17,278 nt of DNA, from NCBI GenBank assembly GCA_016285215.1, contig JAEEQI010000033.1, positions 1 to 17,278 on the forward strand. Reading direction: 5' to 3'. The position numbers and the translations under genes were made by a program. The stretch is from Bacteroidales bacterium. Lineage in GTDB: Bacteria > Bacteroidota > Bacteroidia > Bacteroidales > UBA932. The notes under the pieces were generated by a model. The model was not told the DNA's origin. It saw only the letters and a list, made by a program, of their open reading frames with translations, and did not search any database. Numbering within the stretch: position 1 is the stretch's first letter; every line of letters begins with the position of its first letter. Positions 14,538-17,278 of the stretch are shown piece by piece.

Positions 14538-14624
14538 ATACATTATTATCAAAAGGGAGAACAAGACCCCGAAATTTGTTATTTTTGGCCAAACAATTCG
14601 ACTTTTTGATAGCATCGGCCCTAA

Positions 14625-14644
14625 AATACCAACTTCTTGGTATT
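14625..14644. promoter_or_regulatory. palindrome overlapping a -33 element (candidate operator)
   Basis: AATACCAA (14625-14632) and TTGGTATT (14637-14644) form a perfect 8-bp inverted repeat around CTTC. Its right arm overlaps the TTG of the plus-strand promoter at 14643-14645, a common place for a repressor or activator site. Confidence 0.4.
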
Positions 14645-14673
14645 GACCCGAGGCCCTTTTCCCCCTACCTTTG
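14642..14673 (+). promoter_or_regulatory. promoter of the candidate small RNA
   Basis: ATTG (14642-14645), a 20-nt spacer and TACCTTTG (14666-14673). The same elements with the same spacing precede feoAB. No coding region begins within reach on the plus strand; the unit ends at a terminator about 80 nt later. Confidence 0.6.
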
Positions 14674-14679
14674 CACCAG

Positions 14680-14762
14680 ACATTTAGCCATATAGTTAGG
14701 TAGTTTTATCCTTTATTGTTGTAAAAAAACCTCCAGGCCCCAAAGCCCGGAGGTTTTATTTT
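14680..14762 (+). ncRNA. candidate small RNA between the two barrel genes
   Basis: A good promoter (14642-14673) points into about 80 nt that contain no ATG-initiated frame and end in a strong hairpin followed by TTTTATTTT. The 5' half is AU-rich and weakly structured, and the 3' half is the terminator, a layout common to regulatory small RNAs. The terminator also serves the minus-strand barrel gene, so its presence alone does not prove the RNA; the promoter is the main argument. The exact ends are estimates. Confidence 0.35.
14726..14757. terminator. bidirectional Rho-independent terminator
   Basis: AAAACCTCC (14726-14734) pairs with GGAGGTTTT (14749-14757), extended by GGC/GCC after one mismatch. 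On the minus strand seven T follow, ending the second barrel gene; on the plus strand TTTTATTTT follows, ending the candidate small RNA. Confidence 0.85.
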
Positions 14763-14776
14763 GTATGGATCGCTCT

Positions 14777-15397
14777 CTAGAAGAGGTATCCGAAACCGAC
14801 GTGCACAAAATTGCGGGTAATCTTGTTGATGGTGCTATGCTCTATGCGCTTGTTCATATTGAGGAAACCCAGGTCGACACCCAGATCGATGCGGAACATA
14901 TCGTTGATCTCCACGCCGGCGGCAAATCCCCAGTAGATATTGAAGCGGTTGCGGGCCTCTCCGAAACTGTTCTTCTTGTTAAGCAGGGAGTAGGTGTTAC
15001 CTTGAGAATCCGAGACCTTGTGAGTGAGTGCCAACTGAAGCGTGGGACCCGTCTGGCCGAACACTTTGACATGTTCATTAATCTCATAGGTGTAGCTTCC
15101 CTGGAGGGGAAGATTGAGGGCGAGTTCCCTGGATTTGACGTCGCTGTAATCCCAATAGCGGCCGATGAGCACAGAAAGGTTGGCTCCGGGCAGGAAAGCA
15201 AGGCCATCGACCACGTCGTCCAGGCTATAATAATACTTGGCTCCGGCATACAGACCGGTCATGGTAGAGGGATGGTAGTATCCCAGGTCGTTTCTGGTTT
15301 TCTCGAAACCCACGGCTAATCCGGCCTCGGCAATAATCTGAGCCCTTGCCTGGAAGCCCAGCAGAAGGGCGGCAGCAATAACGATAAATTTTTTCAT
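14777..15397 (-). CDS. small outer-membrane beta-barrel protein, paralogue of the neighbour
   Basis: The 206-residue product starts with a signal peptide (MKKFIVIAAALLLGFQARAQ) and shows amphipathic strands (TGLYAGAKYYYSLDDVV; SRELALNLPLQGSYTYEI; NRFNIYWGFAAGVEINDM), ending GFGYLF with C-terminal Phe. Size and pattern fit the PorT/OmpX-like outer-membrane barrel group. Similarity to the gene at 13844-14500 is clear by eye in the ELALN-P, TGP or AGP and NRFNIY-G positions, so the two probably arose by duplication, but they are diverged and have separate promoters and terminators. It has a leader of about 30 nt and a strong terminator 20 bp after the stop. The molecular role is unknown. Confidence 0.85.
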   Translation of the reverse strand: MKKFIVIAAALLLGFQARAQIIAEAGLAVGFEKTRNDLGYYHPSTMTGLYAGAKYYYSLDDVVDGLAFLPGANLSVLIGRYWDYSDVKSRELALNLPLQGSYTYEINEHVKVFGQTGPTLQLALTHKVSDSQGNTYSLLNKKNSFGEARNRFNIYWGFAAGVEINDMFRIDLGVDLGFLNMNKRIEHSTINKITRNFVHVGFGYLF

Positions 15398-15435
15398 ATA
15401 GAAGTCAATTATTAATACCTTTCATAATATCACGG

Positions 15436-15443
15436 CAAAGTTA
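15436..15443 (-). promoter_or_regulatory. -7 element upstream of the second barrel gene
   Basis: On the minus strand TAACTTTG matches TAnnTTTG, about 38 nt before the ATG at 15397. It lies 8 bp after the stop of the acyltransferase gene, so the barrel gene can be transcribed on its own. Confidence 0.5.
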
Positions 15444-15451
15444 CACTTTTT

Positions 15452-16468
15452 TTACAATTTGAGGAAAATCTTCCGTTTGTAAAGGGGTAAGGCCATCAGG
15501 TACACCACCAGCATAGAGAACACGGCAAACAGCAGGGATGTCCCCCGGGTAACGCCCATCAGGCCCATGGCCCAGCGGCCGAATCCGGTCAGGGAATATA
15601 TCCAGGTGATCACATCGCTCATGAGATAGCAATATATGGCATTGGTGCCGAACACCTTGAAAAAGCCCGTGTGTTTCCACCAGCCGCGCTCGTCTATAAT
15701 ATAATGGAGCAGGCTCAGAAGCAGGGTGCCCAGTCCGCAGACGACCAGCACAAAAGAGGGCGACCACACCTTCTTGTTCATGGGAAGGAGGTAATCCAGC
15801 AACAGGCCCACCAACAGCATGGCTGTTCCCAGGGAATCCATCTTCCGGAAGTCTTCCGAGGCCAGAATCTTACCTACCAGGAAGCCGATGAGCGTATTCG
15901 CAATGGCCGGCAGGGTGGAAAGCAGACCCTCAGGATCAATTCCATGGTCGTTGTACATGTGCTTGCCCAGCACCGCCCGGTCCACGCGGGAAAGGATGTT
16001 GTCCGGCCCGTACTCATAGCCGTTCCCCAGCAGCAAAAGGGCCGAATATCCCACCAGAATGCCCACAATCACCCAGGGCAGGTATTTATGGTTAACCTTA
16101 CAGATGATAAGGGCCGATGCGCCGAAGCACAGGGCGAAACGCGCCAGAACTCCCGTGAAGCGGATGCCCTCCGTCCCATACACCAAATGGTTGACGATGT
16201 TGATCAGAAGGCCGAAGGCCAGCAGGAGCAGGAAGCGTTTGAGCATCTTCCAACTGAGTGTAAAGTTCTGTTTCCGCAGGGAAAAGAACATGGACACACC
16301 CATCACGAACACAAAATTGGGGAAGATGAAATCCGTGGGGGTCATTCCGTTCCAGGCCGAGTGGGCCAGCATGGGATAGACAGCGCTCCAGGAACCGGGC
16401 AGGTTCACCAGCACCATTAAGGCCAGGGTCATACCCCGGAGCACATCGATAGCTTGTACGCGTTTCAT
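15452..16468 (-). CDS. integral membrane acyltransferase of the HGSNAT/NagX type
   Basis: The 338-residue product is a multi-spanning membrane protein with about ten hydrophobic segments. The N-terminus has the family signature RVQAIDVLRGMTLALMVLVN (Asp8, Arg11, Gly12) and HSAWNGMTPTDFIFPNFVF, with His36 matching the proposed catalytic histidine of heparan-alpha-glucosaminide N-acetyltransferase and bacterial NagX-like proteins. Family members move an acetyl group across a membrane onto an amino sugar or glycan; the substrate here is not known. The start is well fixed: the frame has a stop codon (TAA) 12 nt upstream, inside the promoter's -7 element, and the next Met is Met13. That leaves only 4 nt between the -7 element and the ATG, so the mRNA may have no leader. 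It is divergent from feoAB. Confidence 0.85.
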   Translation of the reverse strand: MKRVQAIDVLRGMTLALMVLVNLPGSWSAVYPMLAHSAWNGMTPTDFIFPNFVFVMGVSMFFSLRKQNFTLSWKMLKRFLLLLAFGLLINIVNHLVYGTEGIRFTGVLARFALCFGASALIICKVNHKYLPWVIVGILVGYSALLLLGNGYEYGPDNILSRVDRAVLGKHMYNDHGIDPEGLLSTLPAIANTLIGFLVGKILASEDFRKMDSLGTAMLLVGLLLDYLLPMNKKVWSPSFVLVVCGLGTLLLSLLHYIIDERGWWKHTGFFKVFGTNAIYCYLMSDVITWIYSLTGFGRWAMGLMGVTRGTSLLFAVFSMLVVYLMALPLYKRKIFLKL

Positions 16469-16472
16469 ATCC

Positions 16473-16505
16473 CAAAGTTACATATTTTTCACGAATCCCC
16501 ACAAA
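16473..16505 (-). promoter_or_regulatory. promoter of the acyltransferase gene
   Basis: On the minus strand TTTG (16505-16502), a 21-nt spacer and TAACTTTG (16480-16473). The -7 element ends 4 nt before the ATG at 16468. The -33 element stands 5 bp from that of the divergent feoAB promoter. Confidence 0.6.
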
Positions 16506-16510
16506 TAGGG

Positions 16511-16542
16511 ATTGACGGGGGCCGATTTCTGCCGTACCTTTG
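16511..16542 (+). promoter_or_regulatory. promoter of feoAB
   Basis: ATTG (16511-16514), a 20-nt spacer and TACCTTTG (16535-16542), giving a transcription start near 16548 and a leader of about 17 nt before the ATG at 16565. Confidence 0.65.
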
Positions 16543-16555
16543 CGCATAGCGCAAA
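16539..16555. promoter_or_regulatory. palindrome over the feoAB -7 element and start point
   Basis: TTTGCGC (16539-16545) and GCGCAAA (16549-16555) form a perfect 7-bp inverted repeat around ATA. It covers the TTTG of the -7 box and the predicted RNA start, where a bound repressor would block transcription. Confidence 0.45.
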
Positions 16556-16564
16556 ATACAGACT

Positions 16565-17278
16565 ATGATACTGGCAGATTTGAAGACTGGGGAGAAGGCG
16601 GTGATTGTCCGCGTCCACGGACACGGCAGTTTCCGCAAGCGCCTCATTGAGATGGGCTTTATCAACGGAAAAGAGGTGCGGGTGGTGCTGAATGCTCCGC
16701 TCAAGGATCCCATTGAATATGAAATTCTGGGTTATAAGGTTTCCCTCCGCCGGGAAGAGGCCCGTCAGATTGAGGTGGTCACGGAGCAGGAAGCCCGCGA
16801 GGCCCTGGTATCCGATGAACACCTTCAGGCGCTACCCGGAGACCTGGAAGAGGCGGAAAGGCTGAATCGCGCCCTGGCCCACGTGGCCGAGGAGCGCCAC
16901 CACAACATCCGCGTGGCCCTGGTGGGCAACCCCAACTGCGGAAAAACCTCCCTGTTCAACATCGCTTCCGGCGCCCACGAACATGTGGGTAATTACTCCG
17001 GTGTAACGGTGGACGCCAAGGAAGGCCATTTCAGATACAAGGACTACGACATCACCCTGGTAGACCTGCCGGGCACCTATTCCCTATCGGCCTATTCTCC
17101 CGAAGAGCTCTATGTCAGAAAGAATCTGCTGGAGGCTATGCCGGATGTGGTAGTAAAGGTGGTGGACGCGTCCAACATCGAGCGCAACCTGTATCTGACC
17201 ACCCAGCTCATCGACATGAACCTGCGGGTGGTGATGGCCCTGAATATGTACGACGAACTTCGGCACACGGGGGACAAG
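16565..17278 (+). CDS. feoB: fused FeoA-FeoB ferrous iron transporter, C-terminus cut off by the window edge
   Basis: The first 238 codons of the gene are present. Residues about 1-75 are a FeoA-like SH3 domain (MILADLKTGEKAVIVRVHG; FRKRLIEMGFINGKEVRV). After a charged linker the FeoB G domain begins, with P-loop GNPNCGKT (residues 121-128), the G2 region NYSGVTVD, DLPG (167-170) and NMYD (227-230) for guanine recognition. The membrane part lies beyond the window. FeoAB imports Fe(II), the main iron form without oxygen, which fits a strict anaerobe. FeoA-FeoB fusions are typical of Bacteroidetes. The ATG at 16565 follows a good promoter with a palindrome over the start point, suggesting metal-dependent repression. 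The upstream neighbour is the divergent acyltransferase. Confidence 0.96.
   Translation, partial: MILADLKTGEKAVIVRVHGHGSFRKRLIEMGFINGKEVRVVLNAPLKDPIEYEILGYKVSLRREEARQIEVVTEQEAREALVSDEHLQALPGDLEEAERLNRALAHVAEERHHNIRVALVGNPNCGKTSLFNIASGAHEHVGNYSGVTVDAKEGHFRYKDYDITLVDLPGTYSLSAYSPEELYVRKNLLEAMPDVVVKVVDASNIERNLYLTTQLIDMNLRVVMALNMYDELRHTGDK

Noticed and set aside
14765..15319. Plus-strand frame of 184 codons starting just after the small-RNA terminator
   Set aside because: Antisense to a clear signal-peptide barrel gene, with no recognisable features; it starts beyond a terminator.
1..17278. CRISPR arrays, tRNA or rRNA genes, insertion sequences, phage genes
   Set aside because: No regularly spaced repeats, no cloverleaf or rRNA-like stretches, and no transposase, integrase or phage protein motifs were seen on either strand.

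Overview
The window looks like chromosomal DNA of a moderately GC-rich member of the Bacteroidales, probably gut-associated. The evidence is the promoter type (TTG or TTTG near -33, TAnnTTTG near -7, seen at several starts), the lack of obvious Shine-Dalgarno sequences, a fused FeoA-FeoB gene, the Bacteroidales-type malate dehydrogenase, PorT-like outer-membrane barrels, and an ECF sigma factor paired with an anti-sigma factor that carries a C-terminal beta-barrel. I see no insertion sequence, phage gene, CRISPR array, tRNA or rRNA.

Layout. (1) 1-2282, minus strand: an unknown lipoprotein gene followed 3 bases later by comM/yifB, which runs off the left edge. (2) 2410-3243, plus: ispE. (3) 3247-5072, minus: an ECF sigma factor and, through an ATGA overlap, an anti-sigma/beta-barrel fusion of the dual membrane-spanning type. 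(4) 5134-7970, plus: a secreted TPR protein and an EnvC-type murein hydrolase activator, diverging from the sigma gene over interlocking promoters. (5) 7967-10683, minus: nrdD-nrdG, the anaerobic ribonucleotide reductase and its activase, converging on envC over a shared CTAG. (6) 10911-11549, minus: a 4'-phosphopantetheinyl transferase with its own terminator. (7) 11826-13731, plus: mdh with a strong terminator, then an SPFH/prohibitin-family membrane protein. (8) 13844-15397, minus: two related small outer-membrane barrels with a possible small RNA between them. (9) 15452-16468, minus: a membrane acyltransferase of the HGSNAT/NagX type. (10) 16565-17278, plus: feoAB, running off the right edge.

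Themes. Much of the window concerns the cell envelope: the sigma/anti-sigma pair that appears to span both membranes, the TPR and EnvC genes facing it, three barrel proteins, an SPFH protein, a lipoprotein and an acyltransferase. The remainder is anaerobic and core metabolism (NrdDG, Mdh, IspE, FeoAB).

The observations most worth checking are: complete absence of the tetranucleotide CATG from the first 10.5 kb against 23 copies in the last 6.8 kb; a REP-like palindromic repeat translated in frame inside the periplasmic linker of the anti-sigma factor; a promoter-to-terminator unit with no ORF (candidate sRNA) between the two barrel genes, with an 11-nt near-match to the leader of one of them; and two genes whose -7 element sits 4 nt before the ATG, implying leaderless mRNAs. 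No gene family here is clearly unknown to biology except the lipoprotein; the novelty lies in arrangement and regulation.
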